A DNA stretch of 64,000 bases, from contig CAADTP010000015.1 in the NCBI GenBank assembly GCA_900751995.1, positions 1 to 64,000 of the forward strand. Direction: 5' to 3'. The DNA comes from Lachnospiraceae bacterium. GTDB taxonomy: Bacteria > Bacillota > Clostridia > Lachnospirales > Lachnospiraceae. Below are positions 34,710 to 43,088 of this stretch, in pieces; within the stretch, counting starts at the first letter, position 1; every line of letters begins with the position of its first letter. The notes beneath the pieces were generated by a model. It saw only the letters and a list, made by a program, of their open reading frames with translations, did no database searches and was not told the origin of the DNA. Position numbers and translations under genes: made by a program.

Positions 34710-35252
34710 TTAATATCTTTTTGTAATATATTCAGTTACTTGTAGATCCTCCTTTTTGCCTGAGCCGGAAGAAACAGCTGTACTGTGCAGCAGAAACTGA
34801 GTGGAAACCCCGGAAGTATTTTCAAGGGAAAGACGGTAGAAACCATGTTCCATTTCTTTTACCTGAAAATCAGAAAGAGAGGAAATTACGGTGCCTGCAG
34901 AGGAACTGGCCTGAGAGTCTGAAGCGGTAAAAAGTTCCATAAGGTTTTCATCTTTCAGGTAGATGTAGGTGATGTAGTCTTTTTCGTTAATTTTATCCCG
35001 GAAACATAGTGCAGGGGTACCGTCCAGAGTCCCGGAAAAAATTTCGTCCGCCTGGTCATGCTGCCGGAATTTGGTAGTCAGATAGGTGATAGCGGTTCCA
35101 AGTTCGGAATCGGAGTCGTTCTGTTTTACTGTCTGCTGATAGATTCTTGCGGAAAAAAGAAGCATCAGCATAAGAAACAGGACAAAAATACCAAACAGAA
35201 GGAGAGAAAAAAGGGACGAAATGGAATGATCCGTATTTTTCTTTAGCTTCAT
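34710..35252 (-). CDS. DUF4860-like membrane protein of the pilus operon
   Basis: 180 residues. One membrane segment (about 13-37: ISSLFSLLLFGIFVLFLMLML) and an outside domain including ALCFRDKINEKDYITYIYLKDENLMELF. The combination resembles DUF4860 proteins, which occur in type II secretion/type IV pilus loci of Clostridia. The role is unknown, but a pseudopilin-like structural part is likely. It overlaps the upstream gene by four bases. The tnpB element is inserted after its stop, so the coding part is intact. Confidence 0.65.
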   Translation of the reverse strand: MKLKKNTDHSISSLFSLLLFGIFVLFLMLMLLFSARIYQQTVKQNDSDSELGTAITYLTTKFRQHDQADEIFSGTLDGTPALCFRDKINEKDYITYIYLKDENLMELFTASDSQASSSAGTVISSLSDFQVKEMEHGFYRLSLENTSGVSTQFLLHSTAVSSGSGKKEDLQVTEYITKRY

Positions 35253-35605
35253 GAAGCACTTCCTCCCTTCGTGCTGCCGGAAAGGGCGATAACGCTGATA
35301 GATGGCAGCAGATTGGAACCGTTGGGAACGTACTCCACAACGAATTTGCTTTTGTCATAGGTAATATGGTAATCACGAAGAATCTGCGAAAGATCTTCCG
35401 GATATTCTCCGGTCAGCGCATAAGTACGGACAGCACTGGCTTTTAATGTTTTTTCCAGAGCATCCTGTTCTTTCTGAAGAGCCTGCCCGGAAGTATGGCT
35501 GATTCCTGCCACAAAGAGAATACAGGCAAGAATCAGAAGCAGTACGGGAAAAAGAAGAAGAAATCCCCGTAAAAATTTTTTTCTGCGGCTTTCAAAAAGT
35601 TCCAT
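35249..35605 (-). CDS. Small single-pass protein of the pilus operon
   Basis: 118 residues. After a basic start (MELFESRRKKFLRG) comes one hydrophobic helix (LLLFPVLLLILACILFVAGIS), then a helix and a small beta domain (YPEDLSQILRDYHITYDKSKFVVEYVPNG). It looks like a minor pseudopilin or inner-membrane assembly protein, comparable to small GspG/GspJ-like parts, though no prepilin site is obvious. It lies between the GspF-like gene and the DUF4860-like gene with tight spacing. Confidence 0.65.
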   Translation of the reverse strand: MELFESRRKKFLRGFLLLFPVLLLILACILFVAGISHTSGQALQKEQDALEKTLKASAVRTYALTGEYPEDLSQILRDYHITYDKSKFVVEYVPNGSNLLPSISVIALSGSTKGGSAS

Positions 35606-35617
35606 TCTGTCACCACC

Positions 35618-36661
35618 TTACATTGCAAAATCAGAAAGAATTCCAAGAAGAGGCATCATTACGGAAAGCAGTACAAGCCCAACCAGAAGCGAAAGCAGAA
35701 TCACAATGGTAGGTTCTACAATGGAAACTGCCTGAGAAATCAGGTTTAAAGATTTCTCAGAGTACTGTTCGGAAAGGCTGTGTAAAGTTTCATCGCTGGA
35801 TCCGGAATAAAACGATACACGGATAAGACGGCCCTCCATGCCTCCAAAAAGTCCGGATTTTGTAAGCGCTTCTGAAAAAGCTTCCCCTTCCTTAAGAAGG
35901 TCAGAGGTTTTCTGGAGTTTTGTGAGAAGCTCCGGCTGTGAAAGCAACGCTTTTGTAAGTTCAAGGCTTGTTTCCGGGGAGAGACCGCTTCGAAGGCCAA
36001 GAGACAGTCCCTGGGCCAGACGGCTGTAATCCATGGCAACGGGGATCTCACGAAATATGGGCAGATGGGTAACCAGTTTCCGGAGGCTTGAGCGGCCTTT
36101 TTCGGTAAGGCTGAAAAAAAGGGTGAAGCCAATCAGAACAGCGGCAAGAATCAGAAAAACGGCAGAGTAGTGACTGATTACATTGCCGGCATTGAGGAGT
36201 CCCCGGGAAACCCCGTTCATTTCCAGTCCCATCTGCTGAAACACCTGCTGAAAAACAGGAAGGACTTTTACCAGAAGAACAAGAATTACCACTGCCATCA
36301 TGCCAAGCATGATCAGAGGATAGGTGACAGCGCTTCGGATCTGCTGGGAGATTTCCTGTTCCTGTTTATAATGTTCGGAAAGACTGTTCATAATTTCATC
36401 CAGGCAGCCGGTTTCCTCGCCTGTTTTTACATAGGCATTCATAGATGCAGGGAAACAGCCGACCTCTTCCAGTGCCTGGGAAAGAGAACCGTTTTCTTCC
36501 ACAGAACGGATCAGAGGGGTAAGTATTTCACGGTCTGTATCGGTTTTACTTTCATCACAGAGAATATGAAGGCCTTCTGTGGTGGATATGCCGGAATGCA
36601 GAAGCATTCCCATCTGCCCGCAGAAACTGGATAATTCCCGGGCGGTCAGTTTATAGTTCAT
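35618..36661 (-). CDS. PilC/GspF-type inner membrane platform protein
   Basis: 347 residues. Two T2SSF domains are visible: the first starts LSSFCGQMGMLLHSGIS and contains VKTGEETGCLDEIMNSLSEHY; the second contains DYSRLAQGLSLGLRSGLSPETSLELTK and later SFYSGSSDETLHSLSEQYSEK. Three membrane segments lie near residues 110-130, 155-180 and 320-345. This protein forms the base on which pilin subunits are extracted by the ATPase. It is the second gene of the minus-strand operon. About 350 residues is slightly short of PilC (400) but normal for GspF. Confidence 0.88.
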   Translation of the reverse strand: MNYKLTARELSSFCGQMGMLLHSGISTTEGLHILCDESKTDTDREILTPLIRSVEENGSLSQALEEVGCFPASMNAYVKTGEETGCLDEIMNSLSEHYKQEQEISQQIRSAVTYPLIMLGMMAVVILVLLVKVLPVFQQVFQQMGLEMNGVSRGLLNAGNVISHYSAVFLILAAVLIGFTLFFSLTEKGRSSLRKLVTHLPIFREIPVAMDYSRLAQGLSLGLRSGLSPETSLELTKALLSQPELLTKLQKTSDLLKEGEAFSEALTKSGLFGGMEGRLIRVSFYSGSSDETLHSLSEQYSEKSLNLISQAVSIVEPTIVILLSLLVGLVLLSVMMPLLGILSDFAM

Positions 36662-36690
36662 AATAAAGTCTCCTTTTTGCTGGGAATCGG

Positions 36691-37614
36691 TCAGCGTGAA
36701 AACTGTACCGTATAATTACTTTCATCTCCGATGTATTCCTGGATGGTTTCGTCATCATCACTGTTGGCGTCAAAGGTAGGGTCCATCAGCTGCCAGGTGT
36801 CTCCGTCAAAAGAAACGGCCTTTGTTGCCCAGCCTTTTCCACGGATATAGACATCAATCCATGCGTGCTTGATTTCTCCTGAATAGCCGATTTCGAGCTT
36901 ACAAGGAATATCCTGGCTTCGAAGCATGGCAGTAAGCAGTGCGGCGTAATCAAAACAGATTCCGGTACCTGTGCGGAGGGTTTCATCAATGTCCGGAAGG
37001 TAACCGGCTTCTACAGAATTTGCTTTATCATAGTCATAGGTGATATGGCTGGTGACATAGTTGTAGAAGGTTTTCAGGATATCCACATCTTTCATTTCTT
37101 CCGTGACAAGGGACTGAGCCAGTGTGCAGGCTTCGCTCTCGGCGGAAAAATTTACATACTGGTTCGGGTACAGAAACGGAAGAAATTCATTTTCAAGATT
37201 TACAGTGAGAGTTTCTGAATACAGTGCGGCATACTGGCTTCCGTTGATCTGCTGATAGCAGGTGATTACATAATCTCCCGAGCCTTCGGAAAAGGGGATG
37301 ACGGCCTGTTCCTTTGGTGCCAGAAAATAGGAATAGAGAACACCGGACGGTGTGGTAAGCTGTATACTCATCCGGGAGTCTTCGGAGTCAGACTGTGCGG
37401 TCAGATATCCCTGATCCTGATTGGAAATATCCAGAACCAGAGGGGAACTTCCGAGCGTCTGTGTGCCGGGAGCCTCAGGCGTGAGGACACGGGCAGGGGA
37501 GTAAACGGGAGGTTCTTCACCGGAATTTTCGGATTTCGCACATCCGGGGAGAAAAATTATGATCCCGGAAAGCAGCAACACAAAAAAGAGACGGACAGAT
37601 AAAGTTTTTGACAT
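36691..37614 (-). CDS. Transglutaminase-like lipoprotein, first gene of the pilus operon
   Basis: 307 residues. It has a lipoprotein signal with lipobox LPGC, so it is anchored outside the membrane. Residues 60-160 form a beta-rich domain. From about 175 comes a transglutaminase-like fold with the full triad: Cys in GTGICFDYAALL, His in IKHAWIDVYI and Asp in LMDPTFDAN. Such domains can be proteases or cross-linking enzymes. Its position 29 bases before gspF suggests a role in maturing or anchoring the pilus-like structure, which is inference. It is divergent from the riboswitch-controlled protease. Confidence 0.8.
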   Translation of the reverse strand: MSKTLSVRLFFVLLLSGIIIFLPGCAKSENSGEEPPVYSPARVLTPEAPGTQTLGSSPLVLDISNQDQGYLTAQSDSEDSRMSIQLTTPSGVLYSYFLAPKEQAVIPFSEGSGDYVITCYQQINGSQYAALYSETLTVNLENEFLPFLYPNQYVNFSAESEACTLAQSLVTEEMKDVDILKTFYNYVTSHITYDYDKANSVEAGYLPDIDETLRTGTGICFDYAALLTAMLRSQDIPCKLEIGYSGEIKHAWIDVYIRGKGWATKAVSFDGDTWQLMDPTFDANSDDDETIQEYIGDESNYTVQFSR

Positions 37615-37721
37615 ATTTGCCGTTCTCCTGTTATATACTTTTTTCTTTCTTTTTTACAGATAACAGTATAGCAGATTCTGGAAAAAAAGGACAGAAGCAG
37701 GGCCAAAATAAGCGGGAAATG

Positions 37722-37750
37722 TTGACATTTAAGGGAAAAAAACATATACT
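37722..37750 (+). promoter_or_regulatory. Promoter of the c-di-GMP riboswitch transcript
   Basis: -35 TTGACA (37722-37727), 17-base spacer, -10 TATACT (37745-37750). The predicted start is about ten bases before the aptamer. Confidence 0.85.
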
Positions 37751-37758
37751 GTATATAT

Positions 37759-37842
37759 AAAGGCAAACCTGTTGAAAAGCAGGGACGCAAAGCCAAGGGT
37801 CTAAGGTCACAAAAGAAGGACTATGACAGCCGGTTGCCGCAT
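37759..37842 (+). ncRNA. c-di-GMP-I (GEMM-I) riboswitch aptamer
   Basis: The conserved GEMM-I core is present in order: AAAGGCAAACC (37759-37769), GAAA tetraloop-type segment, GGGACGCAAAGCC (37782-37794), GGGTCTAAGG, and ATGACAGCCGGTTGCC closing P1. The tetraloop and GGGACGCAAAGCC belong to the two-hairpin fold that binds one cyclic di-GMP. Downstream lies an intrinsic terminator before the protease gene. The P1 3' strand includes GCCGC, which could instead pair with GCGGC (37906-37910) at the foot of that terminator. A termination (OFF) switch is the simplest model. Confidence 0.93.
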
Positions 37843-37909
37843 TAAATTCCGATTTAGTGACGTACTCAGAAATTACATCCAGGTGAAAAGGATTTATGTG
37901 TTGACGCGG

Positions 37910-37940
37910 CCGTTTATTTTTCAGAATAAGCGGTTTTTTT
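37910..37940 (+). terminator. Riboswitch expression-platform terminator
   Basis: CCGTTTATT (37910-37918) pairs with AATAAGCGG (37925-37933), followed by seven T residues. It stands between the c-di-GMP aptamer and the protease start. Confidence 0.85.
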
Positions 37941-38013
37941 GATGCAGTAAATTCTGCGGCCACCATACTGGGATGACGTTCTGGACGTCGGTTTTCAGAA
38001 AGGTGTGAAAAGT

Positions 38014-38997
38014 ATGAAAAAAATGAACCTTAAAAACTTCTTTATGAAGAAGAAGGTTGCAGCCGGATGTATCGCGGCGGCTGCATTGATCACAGCAGGA
38101 AGCTTTGCAATGGTATGGCAGGACTCACAGGTGCCGGAACTGCCAAGTTACACAGATCCGGTAGTGGAGCAGACGCTTACCGATGATGATACTCCTCTTG
38201 CATCCAAACCGAAGGTAACAACCAAAACAACCAAGAAGAGCAAAACAACCAAAAAAACAATCAATTTAAAGAAAGCAGCAACAAAAACTTACAGCAAAAA
38301 ACTTCCAACCAAGAAAAAAACAACAACAAAAACAACCAAAAAGAACCAGACAACAACAGTAAAAACCCAGACAACAGTACAGACAGATACAAATCAGAAA
38401 TTCACCAAGAAATCCAAAAAGGTCGTACAGACACAGAAGGTTACAACAACTGTAAAAACAACCACAACCGTTGTTGCGGCAGCGCAGACCACAACAAAAT
38501 CCACAACTGCAAATACAAATGTAAAAAAAGAGAAATACACAATCAGCAATGTAGCATCCATCGCGCCACAGATGGACAGCAGAGTACTGAATGCCTACAC
38601 AAAGATGGGATTTACTGTAACTGTTGATCCAAGCGTATCCTATGCGGGACACTTTGATGCCAAGACAAGAATGATCACACTTCAGTGTGAGGATTCCACC
38701 ATTTATCATGAACTTGGACATTTCCTTGCTTTTGTAGCCGGAAATGTGGATACTACAAGCGCCTTTGAAGCTGTATACAACAGCGAGAAATCCAAATTTA
38801 CAGGCGTCAGAAAAGCGTATGCAACACAGAATGCTTCCGAGTATTTTGCAGAGTCTGTTCTGAATTATGTAGAGAATCCGTCAGCTCTGAAGTCTCAGCG
38901 TCCGCAGACCTATGAGGCAATTGTCAATGCACTCTCAAAGGTTACAGACGCACAGATAACAAAAATCATGAATGTTTATAAAGTAGTCTGGAAATAA
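38014..38997 (+). CDS. Secreted anthrax-lethal-factor-fold metalloprotease (Pro-Pro endopeptidase-like)
   Basis: 327 residues from the ATG at 38014 with AAAGGTG upstream. An uncleaved or cleaved N-terminal signal/anchor (VAAGCIAAAALITAGSFAMV) is followed by a long Thr/Lys-rich linker (about 65-165), suited to cell-wall contact. The C-terminal domain has the zinc site H232-E-L-G-H236 and the downstream SEYFAES helix (Glu276/Glu280) with the third ligand, as in lethal factor and clostridial Pro-Pro endopeptidases. In C. difficile the PPEP-1 protease that releases surface adhesins is also under a c-di-GMP-I riboswitch. A similar role in freeing surface or pilus proteins is inferred. Substrate specificity is unknown. 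Confidence 0.85.
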   Translation: MKKMNLKNFFMKKKVAAGCIAAAALITAGSFAMVWQDSQVPELPSYTDPVVEQTLTDDDTPLASKPKVTTKTTKKSKTTKKTINLKKAATKTYSKKLPTKKKTTTKTTKKNQTTTVKTQTTVQTDTNQKFTKKSKKVVQTQKVTTTVKTTTTVVAAAQTTTKSTTANTNVKKEKYTISNVASIAPQMDSRVLNAYTKMGFTVTVDPSVSYAGHFDAKTRMITLQCEDSTIYHELGHFLAFVAGNVDTTSAFEAVYNSEKSKFTGVRKAYATQNASEYFAESVLNYVENPSALKSQRPQTYEAIVNALSKVTDAQITKIMNVYKVVWK

Positions 38998-39012
38998 CAA
39001 GCTGTTATATGG

Positions 39013-39040
39013 AACACCCGGGAAATTCCCGGGTGTTTTT
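39013..39040 (+). terminator. Terminator of the protease gene
   Basis: AACACCCGGG (39013-39022) pairs with CCCGGGTGTT (39028-39037) around AAATT, followed by a T-run. Confidence 0.93.
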
Positions 39041-39085
39041 GTGTTATAATAAAATTTCTCCGGTGAAATTGTCGATAAAAATTTC

Positions 39086-39113
39086 TTGCATTGCTTCAAA
39101 AATAGTGTATATT
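39086..39113 (+). promoter_or_regulatory. Promoter of rho
   Basis: TTGCAT (39086-39091), 16-base spacer, TATATT (39108-39113). A 130-base leader follows before the rho ATG, in which I see no clear terminator. Confidence 0.6.
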
Positions 39114-39242
39114 AATATCATAATAATAATCACATTACATTCAATAACGGTTCAGACACCAGTGCAGCCATGTCAGGCTGTATCGGATTTCCAGAATAAA
39201 TAATTAAATTACATTTTATAAGAGTTAAGGGTAGAGGTATTT

Positions 39243-40784
39243 ATGAGAGAAAAGTATGAATCATTATCTCTGGCAGTGCTGAAAGACCTGGCAAAAGCGA
39301 GAGGGATGAAGGGGATTTCCACTTTGAGAAAACCGGCACTGATTGAGAGAATGCTGGAAGAAGATGCGAAAGAATCCGCAAAAGGAAATCCTGAAGAAGT
39401 ACGCAGGAGCACATCCGGAGAAAATAATCTGAAAGAAAAGAAACAGGAAACAGAAAAAACAGAATATCATACACGTCCCGCAGGAGAGACCCTGCAGGAG
39501 CGTAAAGAATACCGGACAGAAAGAACGGAACAGGAACACAGAAGTGTAAATGTCCGGAGAGACTATAACAGAGATTATAACAGAGAGGCCAACCGGGATT
39601 ATAACCGGGAATCTGCCAGAGAGAATGGAAATGTTCCTTCAGAGTCCACACAGCTGGACAGTGGTGAGAAGGCAAATGGAATTCTTGAAGTACTTCCGGA
39701 TGGCTACGGATTTATCCGCTGCGCCAATTATCTTCCAGGTGAGAACGATATTTATGTTTCTCCTTCCCAGATCCGCCGCTTTAACTTAAAGACCGGTGAT
39801 ATCATCCAGGGAAATATCCGTATCAAGACCCAGGGCGAGAAATTCAGCGCACTTCTTTACGTATCCTCCATCAACGGATTCCACCCAAGTGAGGGGCAGA
39901 GAAGGTATAATTTCGAAGATATGACGCCGATTTTCCCTAATGAGAGACTGGTTATGGAACGTGCAGGCGGCACAACTGCCATGCGTATCGTAGACCTGAT
40001 CAGCCCCATCGGAAAGGGACAGCGAGGAATGATCGTATCCCCGCCGAAAGCCGGTAAGACAACCCTTCTGAAAGATGTTGCCAAGTCCATCCTTAAGAAT
40101 AATAAGGATATGCATCTCATTATCCTTCTGATCGATGAGCGTCCGGAGGAGGTTACCGATATCAAGGAAGCAATCCAGGGACCTAATGTGGAAGTGATCT
40201 ATTCCACGTTTGATGAACTTCCGGAGCATCATAAGAGAGTTTCCGAGATGGTTGTGGAGCGTGCCCGTCGTCTGGTAGAACATAAACAGGATGTGATCAT
40301 CCTTCTGGATTCCATTACACGACTTGCCAGAGCCTATAACCTGATTATCCCGCCAAGTGGAAGGACTTTATCTGGTGGTCTTGATCCGGCAGCTCTTCAT
40401 ATGCCTAAGAGATTTTTTGGCGCAGCCCGTAATATGCGTGAGGGCGGAAGCCTGACGATTTTGGCAACGGCACTTGTGGATACCGGAAGCAAGATGGACG
40501 ATGTCATCTACGAGGAGTTCAAGGGAACCGGTAATATGGAGCTTGTCCTTGACCGTAAATTACAGGAAAAACGTGTATTCCCGGCTATCGACATCCAGAA
40601 ATCCGGAACCAGAAGAGAGGATCTTCTTCTCAGCAAGGATGAGCAGGAAGCTGTTTATATTATGCGAAAAGCACTCAACGGAATGAAGTCCGATGAGGCG
40701 GTAGAACAGATTCTGAATACCTTTGCCAGAACCAGGACCAATGCGGAGCTGGTACAGACTGTAAAGAAACAGAAATTTTTATAA
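39243..40784 (+). CDS. rho: Transcription termination factor Rho with Asn/Arg-rich N-terminal insertion
   Basis: 513 residues, longer than the 420-430 of E. coli Rho. Residues 5-40 are the Rho N-terminal SAP-like helix (LAVLKDLAKARGMKGISTLRK). Residues 45-135 are a charged, low-complexity insertion with RDYNRDYNREANRDYNRES. The RNA-binding cold-shock domain follows (GILEVLPDGYGFIRC). The ATPase core has Walker A SPPKAGKTT, the Q-loop region LDSITRLARAYN and the R-loop area SGTRREDLL. Rho is a hexameric RNA helicase ending transcription. Inserted N-terminal domains occur in Rho of other Firmicutes and can drive phase separation. Confidence 0.95.
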   Translation: MREKYESLSLAVLKDLAKARGMKGISTLRKPALIERMLEEDAKESAKGNPEEVRRSTSGENNLKEKKQETEKTEYHTRPAGETLQERKEYRTERTEQEHRSVNVRRDYNRDYNREANRDYNRESARENGNVPSESTQLDSGEKANGILEVLPDGYGFIRCANYLPGENDIYVSPSQIRRFNLKTGDIIQGNIRIKTQGEKFSALLYVSSINGFHPSEGQRRYNFEDMTPIFPNERLVMERAGGTTAMRIVDLISPIGKGQRGMIVSPPKAGKTTLLKDVAKSILKNNKDMHLIILLIDERPEEVTDIKEAIQGPNVEVIYSTFDELPEHHKRVSEMVVERARRLVEHKQDVIILLDSITRLARAYNLIIPPSGRTLSGGLDPAALHMPKRFFGAARNMREGGSLTILATALVDTGSKMDDVIYEEFKGTGNMELVLDRKLQEKRVFPAIDIQKSGTRREDLLLSKDEQEAVYIMRKALNGMKSDEAVEQILNTFARTRTNAELVQTVKKQKFL

Positions 40785-40789
40785 AGTCC

Positions 40790-40818
40790 TTGCATTTTCA
40801 GGAAAGCTGTGTTATACT
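40790..40818 (+). promoter_or_regulatory. Promoter of rpmE
   Basis: TTGCAT (40790-40795), 17-base spacer, TATACT (40813-40818). The leader contains ATTCGT/ACGAAT, a small hairpin just before the ribosome site region. Confidence 0.7.
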
Positions 40819-40890
40819 TAGCAAGCTGTTTAAAATGGAATTCGTCAATTGTATACGAATAATATTAAATTATATAGAGAGGTGAAAATC

Positions 40891-41094
40891 ATGAGAGAAG
40901 GAATCCATCCGAACTACTATCAGGCAACTGTAACCTGCAACTGCGGAAACACTTTCGTAACAGGTTCTACTAAAGAGGACATCCACGTTGAGATCTGCTC
41001 CAAATGCCATCCGTTCTACACAGGACAGCAGAAGGCTACACAGGCTCGTGGACGTATCGATAAGTTCAACAAGAAATACGGCCTGAATAAGTAA
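40891..41094 (+). CDS. rpmE: 50S ribosomal protein L31, zinc-binding type
   Basis: 67 residues from the ATG at 40891 with AGAGAGG upstream. MREGIHPNYYQATVTCNCGN and CSKCHPFYTG give four cysteines, so this is the zinc-containing (C+) form of L31. It sits between rho and yqhQ, the normal Firmicute order. It has its own promoter and a weak terminator-like hairpin downstream, allowing higher expression than its neighbours. Confidence 0.97.
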   Translation: MREGIHPNYYQATVTCNCGNTFVTGSTKEDIHVEICSKCHPFYTGQQKATQARGRIDKFNKKYGLNK

Positions 41095-41117
41095 TTATTG
41101 CGAATACAGGAAATGAG

Positions 41118-41150
41118 AAGGTTGAGGTTGGGAAATCTCAACCTTTCTTT
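41118..41150 (+). terminator. Weak terminator/attenuator after rpmE
   Basis: AAGGTTGAG (41118-41126) pairs with CTCAACCTT (41137-41145), followed by TCTTT. The T-run is short, so read-through into yqhQ is expected. Confidence 0.7.
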
Positions 41151-41188
41151 AACTGAAAAATTTTTTCAGTTTGCACAGGAGAGAATGA

Positions 41189-42187
41189 ATGAAATCATCG
41201 AATATTGGCGGACAGGCCGTGATGGAAGGCATCATGATGCGCCACAAGGACAAATATTCTATCGCAGTGCGCCGTCCGGACCAGGAGATCGAGCTGAAAG
41301 TAGAAGACTATAAATGTACCTTCGGAAACCATGCGTTTCTGAAGAAGCCCATCATCCGTGGTGTGGTAAGTTTTGTGGATTCTCTTGTGGTAGGTACGAA
41401 ATGCCTGATGTACTCTGCGGAGATCGCAGGTGATGAGGAAGATGAAGAAACCGCGAAGAAGAATGAGCAGCTTACAGAAGAGGAGCGTTCCGCAAAGAAA
41501 GCCAAAGAAGATAAGCAGTTCAAGTGGCTTCTTTACATTACGGTAGCTGTTTCTATGGTAGTATCTGTGGCTGCTTTTATGTTTCTTCCGTATATACTGG
41601 CCAGTCTGATCCGCAAGGTAGGGGCTTCGGAATTCCTGGTTACTGTAGTAGAAGCTTTTGTAAAGCTGGCACTGTTTATGGGATATATGTTCCTGATCTC
41701 CAGAATGAAGGATATCCAGAGAACATTTATGTATCACGGTGCGGAACATAAATGTATCAACTGTGTGGAACACGGACTGCCATTGACTGTGGAGAACGTG
41801 CTGAAGAGTTCCAGGCTCCATAAGCGCTGTGGAACCAGTTTTCTGTTCCTGGTCATGCTGGTAAGTATTGTGCTGCACTTTGTGTTTGTGCTGGTTCCGG
41901 TTTACTGGGTAAGACTGTTTGGAAGACTTCTCATGGTGCCGGTAGTTGCGGGAATCTCTTTTGAGATCATCCAGTGGGCAGGAAGAACAGACAGTAAATT
42001 TGCGGACATTATGAGTAAACCAGGTCTTGCCATGCAGAAATTTACCACCAAGGAACCAACCGCAGATATGGCAGAAGTAGCCATCAAGGCTGTTGAGGCG
42101 GTTTTTGACTGGAGAGCCTATCTGAAAGAGGAATTTGACCTGGACATCCCTTATGAGACAGAGGAGACAAGCCATGCAGACTCTTGA
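41189..42187 (+). CDS. yqhQ: DUF1385/YqhQ-family membrane protein
   Basis: 332 residues with about four membrane segments. The N-terminus NIGGQAVMEGIMMRHKDKYSIAVR is the family hallmark. Central FMYHGAEHKCINCVEHGLPLT and RLHKRCGTSFLFLVM hold conserved His and Cys residues that suggest metal binding. The function is not established. It lies between rpmE and prmC as in many Firmicutes and overlaps prmC by 14 bases. GCACAGGAGAG precedes the ATG. Confidence 0.9.
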   Translation: MKSSNIGGQAVMEGIMMRHKDKYSIAVRRPDQEIELKVEDYKCTFGNHAFLKKPIIRGVVSFVDSLVVGTKCLMYSAEIAGDEEDEETAKKNEQLTEEERSAKKAKEDKQFKWLLYITVAVSMVVSVAAFMFLPYILASLIRKVGASEFLVTVVEAFVKLALFMGYMFLISRMKDIQRTFMYHGAEHKCINCVEHGLPLTVENVLKSSRLHKRCGTSFLFLVMLVSIVLHFVFVLVPVYWVRLFGRLLMVPVVAGISFEIIQWAGRTDSKFADIMSKPGLAMQKFTTKEPTADMAEVAIKAVEAVFDWRAYLKEEFDLDIPYETEETSHADS

Positions 42188-43049
42188 GTCACTTCTCAAA
42201 AAAGGAACAACGATACTGAAAGATAACGGATTGGAAGAAGCCGGGCTGGATGCCTGGCTCCTTCTGGAATATAAGACCGGAAAGAACCGGGCATACTATT
42301 TTGCACATGGTGATGAACCGGTGTCTGATGAGACCGCAGCAGAGTATCTTGAGCTGATCGGCAGGCGGGCAGGACATATTCCTGTACAGCAGCTGACTCA
42401 TCAGGCTTTTTTTATGGGCTATGAATTTTATGTAAACGAAAATGTGCTGATCCCGAGACAGGACACGGAGACACTTGTGGAAGAAGGGCTGAAATGCCTT
42501 GATGATGTGGAAAAACCGGAGATTCTGGATATGTGTACGGGTTCAGGCTGCATTCTCATAAGCCTTCTTCTGGAACGGCAGGATGCCCATGGTGTCGGTG
42601 TGGATGTTTCGCCGGAAGCACTGGAGGTGGCCAAAGAGAACGCCAGTCTTCTGAATGTGGAGAACCGGGCGGATTTTGTGGAAAGTGATCTGTTCTCGGC
42701 ACCGTATTTTTGCGAAAAAGGTGGAAAAGAGGGGGGAAAATATGATATCCTTATTTCAAACCCGCCTTATATCGCGACAGAAGAAATTGAAACATTGATG
42801 GAAGAAGTCCGCCTTCATGACCCAAGGAAGGCTCTTGACGGAATGGAAGACGGGCTTTATTTTTACAGAAAGATCACCGCAGAGGCCGGAAAGTATCTGA
42901 AACCGGGCGGATGGCTTCTGTATGAGATCGGCTGCACCCAGGGGGAGGCAGTCAGTGAAATGCTGAGAAATGCCGGTTTTGAAAAGGTTCAGGTGGTAAA
43001 AGATCTTCCGGGCCTTGACCGTGTAGTGATGGGGCAGAAGCCTTTGTAA
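42174..43049 (+). CDS. prmC: Peptide chain release factor N5-glutamine methyltransferase
   Basis: 291 residues from the ATG at 42174, inside the yqhQ end. It methylates the Gln of the GGQ motif of release factors; the target, prfA, is the next gene. The N-terminal helical domain is followed by IPRQDTETLVEE, the SAM site DMCTGSGCILISLLL, and the signature SNPPYI that holds the substrate glutamine. The C-terminus ends with LKPGGWLLYEIGCTQGEAV. The gene pair prmC-prfA is common in bacteria. Confidence 0.93.
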   Translation: MQTLESLLKKGTTILKDNGLEEAGLDAWLLLEYKTGKNRAYYFAHGDEPVSDETAAEYLELIGRRAGHIPVQQLTHQAFFMGYEFYVNENVLIPRQDTETLVEEGLKCLDDVEKPEILDMCTGSGCILISLLLERQDAHGVGVDVSPEALEVAKENASLLNVENRADFVESDLFSAPYFCEKGGKEGGKYDILISNPPYIATEEIETLMEEVRLHDPRKALDGMEDGLYFYRKITAEAGKYLKPGGWLLYEIGCTQGEAVSEMLRNAGFEKVQVVKDLPGLDRVVMGQKPL

Positions 43050-43088
43050 AAATTGTGATTTACAGGTATCAGAAACAGGAGGAAATAC

